The notes: generated from the letters alone by a model not told the origin. A stretch of 64,000 nt of DNA from Prinia subflava (GCF_021018805.1 NC_086259.1:14227001-14291000), one strand, 5' to 3'; positions 12,701 to 27,700 are shown, counted from the stretch's first letter. A program made the numbers and translations.

Positions 12701-15700
12701 TACCATAAACAGAGGTATAGGTCCCTGTGCCATGATGCTGCCAGCAGTTCTACACAGTCAGAACATGGTTTTGCCCCCCAGCACCTTGGAGCAAATGGGA
12801 TTTTGCTGTGGTTTGTAATAAAGTCCCTGGGACTTTTTAAGTGGAGCTATTCTCTCTCCACCTCTGCAGAGATTGGCTTTGCTTTTCTGGGGATGGTCTG
12901 AACGACATTCCCAAATAAGAGTTTTCATCTTGTTACTGATGCAAGTTCATAGGATGATGAAAGGAGATCCAAAAGGCATGGGAGAGGAATATTTACTGTG
13001 CTGTTTTAGGGGACGCCACTGTTTTCTGGCTTCAGCATTGTCTGACAGCAGCTGTCTCATCTCTCTTTCTCTCTCCTTCCTCAGTTATGCCTGTAAAGTC
13101 GTGCCCCTAGACAGACATCTAGTCTGATTTGTTCTCCTGTTTCAGGGGTGTCCTTTTTCATGCACAGCCTGAAGCAGTTGGGGGAATGAGCCTCGAGGAA
13201 AATCGATCCTCTGGCAGAGTTCATGCAAGGTTAATGTGCGAAATCTCTCCCCTCTCCTTCCTGCCAGGTTTTTGCTGGAGAAATTTTCTTGCAAGGTTGA
13301 AAAGTGTCTAGTGTTTACTTTCCTATCAAAGCTTTTCTTTGCCTTGGAGATAGCTCTCTTGCACAAACAAGTCCTGAACACTTAAATCTGGTTTGCTACA
13401 CGTCAGTTTTTCTGTGTTTCAAAATTAGTGATTTGGAAACTGTTCTGTCTTATGAATTCCTCAGTAAATCACTGCTAGCTCTACTGGGGCTTGAGGTATT
13501 TTCTCCTATGTTTCACCAATATCTGTATTGTCAAATGGGCAGCACAGCAGTGCCTGTAGCCCTGGCAAACTCTGTGGCAGGAGGTAAAAGCTAAATAGTA
13601 GTTAGCACCACCACTCAGTGCTCCTTTTTGATTGCACAAGGTAGGTGTGAGACTCATTTGTCCCTAGTGTTACAGGGCAACAGCAGTGAATTAATTAGGT
13701 TTTTGTCATGTGCTAAATCCAAGCACAATTTGCAGTTGAAGGTGAAAGGCTCTTGGGTTAAGAGGCTTTTGAGCACCTGTCCCAGCACCTCAGGCAATGC
13801 TTCAGTGCAGTGTGAGGTCTGTGATGTGTTGATGACGTGCAGAGAGGCAAAGCCTTGATCCATCTGGGGTCCTTTTCCCTCCTGTGCTGGTCAAGTTCTC
13901 CCCCTCTGTGGAGGACACAGCAGGAAGAAGAGGCTGAGGGAGCCAGCCAGTGTGTAGGGATGGGATGTAGGATATTTACCCCTCATGTGCCTTCCCTGAT
14001 CCACGGAATGCCAGCATGTTCGGCCACAGCATGTATGCAGGGGGCAATGCCTGACATGCTGAAACCACCTTCAGCCTTGATTGTCAAAACACCTCTGTAT
14101 AAAAATTCCTCAGTGTCCTTGGCTGCCATGAACATAAACTGACACTTACCTGAAAGACTTGGACCTCTCTGAGGTAGGTTCAGATATCCTGCAGGATCAT
14201 GACACCGGGAGCCCATCAGTTGTGGCAAGGAAACAGCATTTCCACCTGGCAGGTTTAAGGATCTCGCAGCTTGCATTGCAGCTGAGGTGCAAGGGGAATG
14301 TATTTTGCTTGAAGTGTGAGATCTGATGGCAGCAGAGATCTCACTTCACCTGAGCCCAGCCCTATACATGTGTGCAGTGCAAAGTTTGGGTACTTTTTCC
14401 CCCTCTAATCTTGGGATAGAAGCTGCACAGGGTGACAGATTTTCTGAATTTTTGTGTGCTGGCATCCATCTGGATGCTCGGATCCTCCTGGAGACTGGAA
14501 TTCCCTTTAGTCATGGGAGTTAAATAGATCTGTTCAAGCAATCTGCTCATGAAGCTCTCCTCAGTGTACAGATGGAACCGAAGCTCACAATGGCTCGATC
14601 TGCATATCAAAGCCCTGGACATATGGACAGGGTTCTCCCAAGCACCCGCTGCCTTTGACTAGGCTCCTCTGACTGCTCTGCATGGCCTTGCACCCTCCAA
14701 GTACATCTTGGTGTGCTCTTAAAACAGGGAGCTGTTCTCAGTTCCCCTGGGGAGCAGGGACCCAGTAAAGGTGCTGGGTGTCTAGATCCATTTTCACCTC
14801 CACATCTCCTGGGGCAAACCACCCAAAGTGCAGTGCAGAGAGATTCCAACACATCCTGCAGTAGTTAAGCAAACTTTGGCTCAGCTTGTCACAAGGGAAA
14901 GGATGTGAAATGAAGACTTCAGAGAAAGCACCCGTGTTTCCCCATGCAGGCCCAAGGGCATAGTGGAGGTTTTGCAATCCCAAGCATGGAGCACGAAGAA
15001 CCTCATTAAAAGGGAGCCAGTACAGGGCAGAGGAGAGACACCCACCACAGTCCAGTCTGTCCACACTTGCCTGTGGGGTGCTATTACAGTGGGGTATTTG
15101 AACAGTGTGATGATGTGACTGTTGGGACAGATGTAAAAGCAAAGCATGCAAAAAACCTCTGGAGGTGACATTAGTCTCTGAATGGGATAATATGTTGCTG
15201 TTGTGCAAGGTGCCAGCTCCAGCCTTGGTGACTCATGCATCTTACTGTTGCTTGATCTTGAGCTTGGCTGGTAACATGAGGCTCTTGGCTCATGGGTGCA
15301 CAAAGCTGCTGAAAAAATGGGCAGTGCCTCAAATGTGAGGAGGCTGGTTTGCAGCAAAGGCAAACATTGAAGTTTCTGGTTTTACTGGGAGCAAACCTGG
15401 CTCCTGGTCCTCTGGACTTGGGAGCTTTTAAATGTTGGGACATTTAATGGTAGCTCTGTCTCACCATTCTCTCTGTGGTGAGACAGAAAAGTAGAGAGAG
15501 AATAATCAGTGCAGAATCTACCCAAAGCTACAGTCATGAGCAACTCTGGAGCTCTGAGGAAAGCAAATCTGCCACTTTGCTGCCCAGCTACCTAGGGAGT
15601 AATTTTATACATACATACACAAGTAAATATACACACACATGTGATATTTACCTACGTGTGTGTCTGTACATAGATACATGGTGAAACTGGCACGGGCTGC

Positions 15701-18700
15701 TCTTGTGGAATCTCAGAGTTGCTCTGAAGCCGGGGTATTGTAGCTGCTTGTGATTCATCAGGTGAGTCACTCTGTTTCTAATGGACACCCCTAGGTGCTG
15801 CCTGGCAGTGGCAGCAGTTAGAGAAAAGGAGGGCAAGCACGCGTCCTGCACGACAGCTCCGGCACAACGAGCCACATTTGCCCTTTGGGTCCTCGTGCTG
15901 TCGTCAAGAGAGCAGAAATCATGTGCAATCTTATTTTAGCCAATTATATTCTCCTGTAATTAGGCTCTCCTGGACTTGTCATGCCTGGCTGCCTGCAGGG
16001 CAAATGAAGGGATTTTTGAGCTGTGTTCAAGAGTGCTTCTGCAAAGGGATGTCCAAGCACATTGCTCTAATGAGCAGCCTTTGATGGTACTGTGGCATGC
16101 CCAGACCAACCCTGACAGGTGCTGCTTCCCTGACCCCTTGTTCTTCTTTCCTGCCCAGCTGTGAGATTCTGCTTGTTCTCCTTTCTTATGCTTAAATCCA
16201 AGGAGTTTCTCGTTTGTGCTTGTCTCTCATCCTTTGCCCTCCCACAGCGTTTGTGCAGCAGCTGGCACTTGGTAACTGGCAGAAATGCAAATACAGGATT
16301 TAAAGTTTATTTTCCTTAGCAGCTAGTTTTAGGCAAACTAAAGATTTCAGTATGCTGTTCTCTCTTGGAGGAGGGGAGGCTCTCTGAGCTACACAGCAAC
16401 TCAGAAATGGTTTAGTTCTTTATTTTGAGAGCATGAGTCCTTTCCTTAGTCTTTAAAGCTGAACCTTCTACCAGCTACATCTTAGGTAGGACACAGATTT
16501 GATTAGTTTGGTTTGTGCTGCTAATGAATCACAGGCAGGGCTGCAAATGCAGTTTGGAAAAGTTGAGTGGTACAGAGGGGTAGGAGAGTAACAGCAAACC
16601 TCTGCATAGGGAAGGGATTACTTCTAACTTCGTGGCTTCACTGAAATGCTTGTGCTCTGAAATTATGTGGTTTCTTGTGTCCAAGTGTAGCTGCCTGCTC
16701 ATGGACCCACAGATCTTGGTAAAAGTGAGCAAGGGCTTTGGCTCTTAGAGATGTGGAAAAAGTGTCACAATGTCAAGGAGGGATCAGTGTTTCCTCCATA
16801 GCTCTTATATGTTGGGTAACAGTTTACTTTGCATTTTGTTTGAATTTGGGGTCAGTTGGGATGCTTTCTCACTCTGTTTTTTGCACTGTTAAAGGGAATC
16901 TGGCTTATTCCCAGTCAGGGTGTTCTCTGCACACTTGAATAGCTCTCGTGAAGCGCAGCCCTTCCCCCTCTGCCTTGTCTCTGGTTACCAGGGCCCCCCA
17001 ATCTGGTATTTAGGCTAGCAGCATTTGCTTGTGAATAACCAGAGCTGAGATGATGCACTGAAGCAGTGGCCCTGCCTGAGTCTGGCTGTAGGGGATAATG
17101 TACAGCACAGAGCTGGGCACAGCCAGGGTATGGACACCCTCTGGACAGATGGGAAGGTAGGATGAAGTCTGTTTATAATCAACAAATAGATTTGCCAAGG
17201 GAACATCTGCAGGTCTTGAAGTCTTGCTCTTTCCCTGATCCTTTCTTCATGGGTGCTGTTAGTATTGGTAGGTGGGAGCCTGAGGAAAGCCTAAAGTAGA
17301 TCCAAGAGAGTGGTGAGCTGACCACTTTCTGCTGAAGCTGCTTGGTCCTTGAGTTAGGCTTGCCACCATTTGCCAGCTGAAAGTTCTTGTGGTAACTAAG
17401 GTAAGCCTGGGGAATTTTGCTTTCAATATATTTTGATGTAAAATAGCTTTTTAATCATGGTCCTTCTGAACTTTCAGTGTATAAGGCAGTGTCCAGCCAT
17501 GGGTCCCTTCTAACACTGTGCATGCAGCAGCCTGTGACAAGGGACATACCAGTATTGTGAGCAGGAGTCACTTCTCAAACCAACCTAAAGCCATGTTGGA
17601 CTTTAGAGGGAATAAGCCCAAATGAGAGTCTGTAATGACAGTAGTATTTTCTTGCAAGAGAGATGCCTTTACTTTGGAATGGTGTTCTGATGAGTCCCTG
17701 TCACTCTCTTCCTGTGCTGGGAGTGCTGCAGTTGGTGTCTGAGCTCTGCAGGGTTCAGTACCAAGGCCGTGGGTGGCCAGCAGAGCAGGGCAGCTGCAGG
17801 ACTCAGTGCCTGTGTGGCACCCTGAATAGCTGTTGGGAAGTGCTTTGTTTATTTCACAGCAGTACCTGTGATGCTTTTAATTTTTCTGGCTGCACCAGTT
17901 TTGTCTCCTTTGCTGCAAGCTAACCTCATTTTGCTCTTAAAGCTCACAGCTGAAGTTAAGGGCACTTAAAATGAGCACAGTGGTGGTGAGGGGAGTCTGG
18001 TTAAATGGGGGGCTGTGCAGTTGTTCTGTGCCACAGAGACCTACAGTCAGTTGTGTCTCACTGAGAAACAGCAGAGTGGAGCACACCCTGGATGCAGGAG
18101 CTGCATCAAGCTGGATCAGGGTTTGTGTGATTACGTTGGTTTCTTTATTGCTGTCCTTGGAAGTGTTCTCAGCTGTTGTGCTGCTTCCTGGTCTGCGATG
18201 TGTAGAGAGTGAGGGAGGTGGGGACTTCCAGTCCTAGGACATCCTCACAGAAAAGTGAGAAATTTGGTCTGTCTTGATGCTATGCTTCAGTCATCGGATC
18301 CACAAGCCAAGATTCCATCCCTGCCTGTATTGCTGCTCCCACCAGGACCAGTCTTGACTTTTCATCACCCCTGTCTCAGTTGCACTATGCAGTCACTTGA
18401 GATTCTGAAGGAAACCTTCTCACAGCAGAGTTAGTTACCCACTCAGGTGCATTTTTCTTCTGCAGAAAGTTGATCTGCCTACCTCTGCTGATTCAGACAC
18501 TCAGTTTCCTATTTGTCAAGAAAAATACAGTTACAGTCATCATCTCCCCACAGAAAGGGGGAAAGAGGTTTGGACAAAGGCAGGCCCTGTGAAATTACCC
18601 CTTCTGGCATACATCTGAGATGCACAGAGTCTGCTCCCTGTTTTGGCTACCCAGAAGGTGTCTTAGAGGTCACTTAAACTTGAGTATTCAAGGAATCAGA

Positions 18701-21700
18701 TAGGTTTGTGATAGGTTTGGGTTGGGGAGATGTAATTTCTGAGTGGTGGCTCAGGTGAGGATCCAGGACCCCTGGAAGGCTTTCAGTGCTGGCAGTATGC
18801 CCCGAGCCAGGGCTGAGCAACTTCTCTGGGCCTGTTTGCAGATGGTACTTGAGTGGTGCCAAACCTGACAGACTCTAGGAGCTCCTGTCCTCGATGTGCT
18901 GCAAGCCATTTCATGATGAAATGAATCAGAGAGCAGCTGAGGATGATGGCCTGGAAGGTTGCACCATGATCCAGTGAAGTCTCTGGCTTTCCTTATAGCA
19001 TGGCAGGTCCCTGAGAGCCCAAGCCTCTCCTGGGCAGCCTGGCAGGACCAACCTGTTGCTGGTGCCTGTTGCAGGATAGGTCAGTCCTACATATGCAGGA
19101 AGCACGTTTGTCTTTAATCCTATAATTGAGAGTTTGAGTAACAACTTGCCTGTAAAGATCAAAAGCTGAGGTACAGGCTCCTTCCTGCTTGGTTCCAGAC
19201 ATGGTTGGGAAGATTTCAGCTTCCCTGTGCACAGGTGCCTCCTTTTATCTGAGCAGCTCTGCAGGGAAGGTGTAGAGCTGCCTGCTCCCCAAAAGCCCCC
19301 TGTCCAGAGGGCCATATCCTGGCTTGGCTGAGTGTCGTTTGCAGCCTTACTGGAGGGACAGATGACAGCAATGCCCCTGCCTGCATGAGGATGGGGACAC
19401 ACCTAGTCCCTGGGGAAGATTGCCATTTATGTGCAATAAGGCCAGCTGAAGCAGATGATGGGACTGCAGAAAGCCTTGGTGGTCATTTAGCATGCTACCA
19501 AACAAAGCTGCAGGATGTGGAGGGCTGCTCCATTGTGCAGGGAACAAAGCTAAGCTATTTGCTGGCCTGCGACAGGCCCTGGTGATGGAAGGAAATGCCA
19601 TCGAGATTGAGAGTCATTTCTGCTCATCCCTGGAGTCCTTGCCAAGAATGGACTGGGACCATATGAGAGGTAGTGGGGCTGCTGTCCTGTGTGCTTTGCA
19701 GCCCTGATGTCTCCTCACAGTAATTGCATGCAGATCTGCAAAGTTTCAAAGAAATCAAGGAAGTCTCTTTTCCCTCTCTCCCATCTGTGCTTGGAAATGA
19801 GCACTCCAGCCTTAGATACGGCCTCCACAGGGCATCTGCCTTTCTGACTGGTTACTGTAAAGTCCAGGCAGGCCTGTTGGATGTCCCTCCTGCACATTGC
19901 TCTCAGCACCTCTTGGACAGCCCCGTGTGCCTTTAGAGCTCAGCTTTTCCCATCACTGAGCAAAAGGCAGCCAGCATGCAGTCTTCAGTGAGGATCACCA
20001 TTGACCTCCACAGCCAGCGGGGTGAGATGTGCCCTTGCTTAGCCCAGACGGATGGCCAAACCTTGTTCTGGGCAGAGCTGGAAGGGACTGGTGTTGGTTT
20101 GCGTACAGCTGGAGGGGGCAGCTCAAAATCTCACAGCAGAATAGGCCATCTGTCACTGCTGTGCAGATCTGCTGGGCTCTGCTGCACTTGGAGATTCACC
20201 TCGCCTTGAAATGCTTCTATCTCCAGGGAATAGAAGAACCTCTGCATCAAGGATAAATGTGGATTCCCACCAGAATCTGTCATGTTCCTGCCTCTGCACA
20301 CCCCTCCTGGCTGCCAGCAGTGGGCAAGTCTAGAGCATAAGGCCTGGGTTGAGAGAGGCAGATCAGGGGCCTGTTGCTGCTTCAGGCAGGGCAATGGCAG
20401 GAAAGGGGGCTGCTACTCTTTGGATTGTCCCATGCTGCAGTTGTGTGGTGCTGAGAAGCGTTTTCCCTGAGCAGCTGCTGGTGTTTCTGAAGCAGCTCCT
20501 TGCTCTGCATGAGTAATGGGGCTGGCTGCATGCACGCCGTGCAGCTGCAGCTCAAAAGAGAATATGGATGGCTGTGGGAGCTCCTGTGGAATCTGTCCCT
20601 AGAGTGACTCTGCTGAGGCTGCAGCCTGTGCTGGCATTCATCTCTCCTACAAACAGCAGCGTTTGGCTGTCATAGCCATCCCCATCAAGGGACTGAGCAT
20701 CACGTGAATGAAATACCTTCTGCCCTGCCTGTCTCTGTCACCAACAGAGTGAGCCTGGCACCCAGTCTGTTTGACCATCATGTCTGTGGTGGGATGCGAT
20801 GTCTGCTTGTATAAAGCTTGGATAGATTTTCTTGATGTCTAAATCTGCATAAAAGTAAGTGATTTAAGTTCTCTGAGTGAAGGTTGCTGCAGTGAGGCTG
20901 CTCAGGAAATGGAAAATGGAGTAATTTTGTTCCTGGCACTAAGCATGAGAGTTGTTTTTCTGCAGATACACAAGGCCGACAGGTTAAGTGCTAGAGATAG
21001 TCTGGCTCACTTCAGGGCATCCAGTGGTGTTTTTGCACATCCACTGATGGTGGGCAGTTGGCAGAAGGTGCCAGGCAGCCCTTTCCAGGGTGTTTTCCTC
21101 ACCTTGTGTGTGATTTCAACAAATAACCCTGTGTGTTCACTGATGAGCATTAAAGTTCCCTGGACAGGCCTACAGCAGCTGGTCACATCTTATTTACTCT
21201 ATCATGAAATCTTACCATCTCTGCTTTATAGAGAAAATGATGACTTATGAGCCTAAGTCAGATGTTTGCCTTTCTTCTGCTTTTGATTGATGACAGGTCT
21301 TGGTGCTGAGCCCCATTCCTTCCATGGTGATAAGGCACTCACTCTTCCCTTGTATTTGTCCCACTGAACTACATTTTGTCCCACTTCTCATTGATTGATG
21401 CAGCAGAACTGTTTTAGCAAGGCCAGCATATGCACCACTGCTAGAGTTAAGCCCCATGAAGCTGCTTCCAGCATTCCTGGAGTATTAGAAATAAACTGCT
21501 GAGCTCAGTATTTGACTAACCAGCACAAGCATGTAGTGCAGTGGCAAGTAGAGCCAGGCAGGCAGGCAGAACACAGCACGCCACACAAGCTGCCAGCAGG
21601 CACAGAAAATAGACAAGCTGCATGGTTTCAGATTCCTCATTGATGCAAGGATGGGTCAGAGCATTTAGGGTGATCCACAGAGCCTGGCTGTGGCTTCTGT

Positions 21701-24700
21701 GGGCTATCAGTTCCAGGAAAACAGTGTAGGGAGCAGCAGTCCCATTACGTGCAGCTTACTGGTGCCCCTTGACCTTGTCCTGCTTGACAGTGGTGAAAGT
21801 GGCCGGGCAAAGGAGGAGGGAGAGTTCCAGGTTTTATACTGAGCAGGGCCACACTGAGGTGTGAATTCCTGCAGTCTTAGCAGCAGCTTTCCCTGGGCCC
21901 CCCTGTGTGGAGAGGACAAACGTGCCCAGCAGTGTGGGCGCCAGCTCACAGGGACCTGGCGGGGAGGTGGGGCTGGGGCAGAGCAGCCAGCACAGCTGAA
22001 GCCCTTTGCATAAGGAGCTGTTTGTTTTGCTGAATTGTTAGGCCCCATTGACAATACCACCCCCCCTACTCTCCACACTCAAGGAGCTGTGGTGGCCAGA
22101 CACTGATCCTTTCTCTTGTCTTCAGGCACCGAATTAGGGTTATTCCTAGCACTGACTCCCTCTGACTGGCTTTTGCTTTTTGTTCTCTATGCTCTGCAGG
22201 CGTACGAGTGGGCCTTGGAAGGGATGAGACACCTTGCCTGTATCAGCATGGAGGACTGCAGCTCCGCCGAGCACTGTGCAGATGTGATCAAGTGCCTGGA
22301 GAGTTACAGGGGCCAGCACCCAGACATCAGTGCTGCCCGGTTCCAGGAGATGAGGGAGCTGGCCTGTGAGCTGAAGAGTGACAAGGGGCTCAAGCAGTGG
22401 AGGTTTGCGTGGTCTAAATGCCAGGAGACCAAGATGGTTTTTGAAAGGAAACTAGAAACAGCCTTGAGAACAAGGAAGTCTCTGCTGTCAGACTGCAACC
22501 CAGCTGTTGGGGAGCAGCCACAGGCTGGCACTGAGACTGGCGCTCTGTCCCACCGGAGGCACTCTGAGGGGACCACCTCCAGGTCCCACTGGGACAGGAC
22601 TCAGAGCACATCCCACGGCTACAGCAGAACCAACAGCTCTCCGGAGTGGACTAAGGAGAAAGCTCTCTCATCCTCCCTGAGCTGCCCTGGTGATGTCGAT
22701 GCTGGGGAAGTATTTGCCTGCCAAGCTGCTCTCAGCCCTGGTCCTCACTCAAGCAGAATCTCTTTCGCCAGCAGGGCTTGTAAGTCTCCAGCGCTGCCTG
22801 AAGAAAAGCCAAACCTGGAGAGCATATCAGAATCCCCAGAGGTGAAGCAATCTTATACATCCACTCCAGTCCCTGGGAAGCTGCCTCCCAGGAAGGTCCT
22901 CCGGAAGGCCCAGAGCTTTGACCTGCCTTGTGGTGAGAGCCTGTGGTCAAGCTGCCAGAGGAGCGAGCCGGCCAGATATGGCAACACCGGCGTCTTCATT
23001 AAGGGGCTGGAGGTGAGCAGCACTGAGCTGGTGGACAGGACGTTCGCACTGCGGCAGCCAGCTGTGACCAGCTGGGCTGCAGACTGCCTGCTGGAGGGAC
23101 CCAGGGGATGCCTCTCTGGGTCAGAAGCCAAGAGCTGGGGCAGGTAAGTGTCTGTGACATTTGGTGTTCCATTTCTCAGGGTGGTGAAAAGGCAGCCAGC
23201 AGAGATTAGAGGAGCTCTGTAAGTGCTGGTTACTTTGGCACTGGTTACAGGACAGATAGATGGAGATGTAGCTCCAGCTTCCCTGCATATGTGTGTTTGG
23301 TGCTGAGCAAGCCCACAGGGATGTCCCCACGTAATCTGGCACCTTCCTTGGTGGGGAGACAGATAAATGGTATTTGTGGCTCTTCCTTCACAGTGTGATT
23401 TCTCTAGGAGGGCAAAGTTCAGTTCCCAGACAGGAGAGGGAGTTTCTGAACATTGCTAGCTTTAGAGGATGTGGGATTACAGGAACAGTAATCAGTGTCC
23501 TAACAAAGCCAGGAGTACAGGTGTAGTGGGAGAGCAGAAGCACAGGGCATTGTCCCCCATTCTTTTGAGAGTGCTGTACCCAGACTGGTTGGAAGGCACT
23601 TCCAGCACCTTGTGACAGCAGCTTCACAGGTAAGAGGGTGTTTGTATTTGTGCTTTGGAGCTGAAATCTCTGGGTGTCCAACAGCTGGCATTTGTGCTGT
23701 TTTCCTTCTCTATCCTTGAGAATCTCAATTTTGTTGTCATACTACAGTGTGTGCCTAGACTTTGGAGAGCCCAGGGATATGAGCTGTTCTTGACACAGGG
23801 TCTCTAGGCAGGTCTTTCAGTTGTTCTCACTGGAAAAAGATTAAAATAAAAGTAAAATATTAATGGCAGAGATGAGAAAAAAGTGCTGGATGCTGGGGGA
23901 CCATGGTTACTACTCTTGAGTGAAATGGCTGAGGACAGTGAAATCTTCCAGAAGGGGGCTCCGATATCCCTGGGAGACCCAGAAAAGCTCATGGCAGGGA
24001 ATGTGCACCAGCAGATAGCAGTGTGACCACTTTGCTTCCCAAGAGAGCAATGCAGCAGGCCTCATGTGTCCATAGGTGCTGAGACAGTCCCACTGCTCTG
24101 TACTCTGAACAGCCAGAGGAGTTGACTTAAGGGGAACTGGAAAGGCAGGGAAGGCAGGGATATGTTTGAGTAGTTATGTTTGGTGCTACACTGCCTCACA
24201 GTGGAAACCTTGAGTACCTAAGAGGCATCCTTTGAGATATGTGAGAACTACACCTTCTAGGAACTGCTGTTCACTGATGAATTGCACACTTCAGTTTTAC
24301 TCTCTCACTTTTACTAGGACAAGCCCAACAGCACCTAGGCCTAGAGCTGTTAACCCTCTCCCATTGTCAGCATTGCTCCCCACATTCTCCAGTCATCAGG
24401 CCGACTTCTCACAGAAGTTACTCCTCACAGCAGTTACTTCTGCTGTCACTGTTGTTTCGGGAGAGCAGCCCATTGTGTCCAGAGCAGGGGCTAGGTGGGC
24501 CCAGTGGCATGTGTCCTCCTGAGTTTAGGTCAGGATCACAGCTAGCCTTGGGCACTCCCTTCCTGAATCCTTAGAATCACAGAATATCCTGAGCTGAAAG
24601 GGAGACCCAAAAGGATAATTGATCCAACTTCTGACTGCATTGGACTACCCCAAGAACCACACCCTGTGCTTGAGAGCCTTGCCCAAATGCTTCTTGAGCT

Positions 24701-27700
24701 CTGGCAGGCTCTGACAGGTCAGCTCATGACCGCTTCTTTGGGGAGCCTGTTTCAGTGCCTAACCACCCTCTCTCTGGGTGAAGGACCTTTTCCTAATAGC
24801 CTCAGCCTAAACCTCCCCTGACACAGCTTCATGCTGTTCCCTTGTGTCCTGTCAGTGCGCAGGGTCGGAGCTATCATGGACAGTTGCGTATCTGAGCTTG
24901 GACTGTGCTAGGGATCATCTCATTTCCATGTTGGGTGTTGGAGAGAGCTTCTGTAGTGACAGCTCAGTGCTGTGCAGGCACTCTGGCTGCAGCCTGGGTC
25001 CCTTCAAGGCTGAGTGTTTCCTGTTGCAGCAAACTGCGGCACATCATCGATGAGATGGTAACCACGGAGCGGGAGTACGTGCGGTCACTTCGCTACATCA
25101 TTGACAGCTACTTCCCTGAGATGGAGCGCCTCGACCTCCCCCAGGACCTGCGTGGGAAGCGCAGCGTCATTTTTGGAAACCTGGAGAAACTCTATGACTT
25201 CCACAGCCAGTACTTCCTGCGAGAGCTTGAGAGCTGCTGCAACCACCCTCTGAGGGTCAGCCACTGCTTCCTGAGACACGTAAGGCATCAGCACCTTGCC
25301 CCTGGGGTTGGGCTCTTCCAAACATGATCTTGGTTTCTGTGCCTTTCTTGTTGTGCTTTGCCAAGAGACACTGCCAGGGAAGCAAAATGTCTGCTCCTTA
25401 AAGCCCATCTGTTTCTGCAGGGACAGCCCTTACCTATTTTCTGTCTGTGGTGTCAGTGGGAATGACTAAAGTGAGCAGAGAGGTACAGACCAAATCTGGG
25501 TGAAAAGTGCTGCTGGGCAGAAGCATGGGGACACAGGTCTTAAGGTCAGCTGCCCCATACATTTTGCTGCTACCTGGTGTGAATGGTACCAGGTGACTGT
25601 TGGGGTCTGGAAGGGGCTCGGGATAGCAGAATGATGAATCAAAAAGTCCTAGCTACCCTGGGAGTAGGAAGACAAGACCATTCCCTGCCTCTTAATGAGC
25701 TTGAAACAAAGTGATTCCTGATATCAGAGAAGCTCTGGTGCAGCGTGGGAGAGACAGAAGTACTAGAGTAACCTACCAGGGTCATGGCTGTCACCGTGTC
25801 GTGGGTGCATGAGTCTCACATGAGAATGGATCTCTTCTGCAGAAAGACCAATTTGGAATGTATGCGCTGTATAGCAAGAATAAGCCGAAGTCAGACTCGC
25901 TGCTGGCCAGCCATGGGAATACCTTCTTCAAGGTAAGTTCCACTGCCTGTATCCGGGTTGCTCACTGTGTTTGGTCACTGATCTGTTCAAGCAAAGCCAA
26001 CTTACATGCCTAAGGCAGGCTCAGTGCTGCCTCTGCTTCCCTGGCACAACTCTCTGCACCTGTATGGAAGGGACAGGGCAGAGGTGCAGTGAGGGCTTGC
26101 GAAAGGAACCCACTACACAGCAGCGTTGGTCCTGTGGCCTTGCATTTCCCCAAGGGTACTCATTTTCCCTGAGTACCCCAGTCAAGAGGTGTCAGTGCTA
26201 GTGCCTGGGGACACAGGGTGCTCCTTGGGAAGCTGCTGCCTTCACTCTGCTGCATTTCTCAGTTCAAACAGGTGCAGATGGGGGATAAGATGGACCTGGC
26301 CTCCTACCTGCTGAAACCCATCCAGCGGATGAGCAAATACGCCCTGCTCCTGAAGGACCTGATCAAGGAGTGCAGTGAGGCACAAGAGCAGGAGCTGGGC
26401 CATCTCCGTGCTGCTGAGGAGATGGTGAAGTTTCAGCTCCGGCATGGAAATGACCTGCTGGCCATGGATGCCATCCGTGACTGTGACGTACGTTCCAGTG
26501 TCTTCCCTGCCCAGGGGAATAGAGCCACACTTCTTTCCCTTCTCTAGACTTAGGGCCTTTGGATTGTACAGTGAGCCTTCCCTCAGGTTCCCCCAGTGAT
26601 CAGAGTGCTGTCTGCCAGTACAGCATAGCAGGACTGCTGAGGTGTGGGGCAAGGGAACAGTGGGGGCCTGGAGGGCTCCCTCATTTCCTAGGACAGGCAG
26701 CCTCTCCTGAGCTTGGAGCCAGTTGTTTCAGCCTGATGTGCTCCCCAGCAATGCCATGCAGCCCGACTTCTTTGAGAACCCTCTTAAGATGTCAGGTAGC
26801 TGTCACTTCTTCACCACCTGGGCTACAGCCATATTGGGACCCTGTTCTCCAAGTCCAGATGTAGGGCTGCCTGGATTATACTGGTGGAGTCTTAGGATGT
26901 CCTCTGTGTCCAGGTAAACCTGAAGGAGCAGGGGCAGCTGGTGCGGCAGGACGAGTTCACCATCTGGCTGGGCCGCAGGAAGTGCCAGCGACACGTCTTC
27001 CTCTTTGAGGACCTCATCCTCTTCAGCAAGCCCAAGAGGATTGAGGGTGGCTTTGATGTGTATATCTACAAGCGCTCCTTCAAGGTAAAGGCAGCCCTGC
27101 AGCTCACTCTTGTGTGGGAGGTGTCTGTGGCTGTTTTCCCCATGGCACATGCCTTTGAAATGGGAAGCAGGAGCACCTTCAGCAGAAGAGCTGCTCCCAC
27201 CACTTCTAAGGCTCCTCCAAACCATACAGTGAAGCCAGAAGGCAATACTTCACTCATTTATGCCTAGATCCTCTCTGTGCTGTGAGATGTGGAGCCAGCA
27301 TTTTCTGAGGGTCGTGGAGTATGGGGGAAAGGCAGTGTGTACGTGGCAGGGAAATGGTGATAATTCTGGATGAAGCACTGGGAATTGTCTGAGCTGTCTG
27401 TGCTCAGCTGTGTCCAGGACATACCTGCTGCTTTCCAGACCCTCAGGCTCCTTCCTGTTAGGTCTGCCAAGCTGATGATAGCTCTAGCACGAGTTTCAAG
27501 CAGTTTACTCCTTTTGCTCCTGGTGCAGTCTGGTTTATGCTTTGCTTTTCCTCTTCCTCACAGACTGCAGACATTGGCCTAACAGAGAACTCCGGAGACA
27601 GTGGCCTGCGCTTTGAGATCTGGTTCCGAAGGCGGAAGTCCAGTGACACCTACATCCTCCAGGCCAGCTCAGCTGAGACTAAGCAGGCCTGGACTAGTGA

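Larger units (their letters stand above)
6949..22199 (+). other. PLEKHG4 15.25-kb intron
   Basis: Flanked by exons that are both in phase 0, so no exon is required between them. It contains a CR1 fragment near 8.4-8.8 kb, a short TA/CA-rich stretch near 15.6 kb, a weak CpG cluster near 11.6-11.76 kb with a strong splice donor, and a second small CpG cluster near 15.84-15.9 kb. The rest shows no gene on either strand. Confidence 0.75.
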
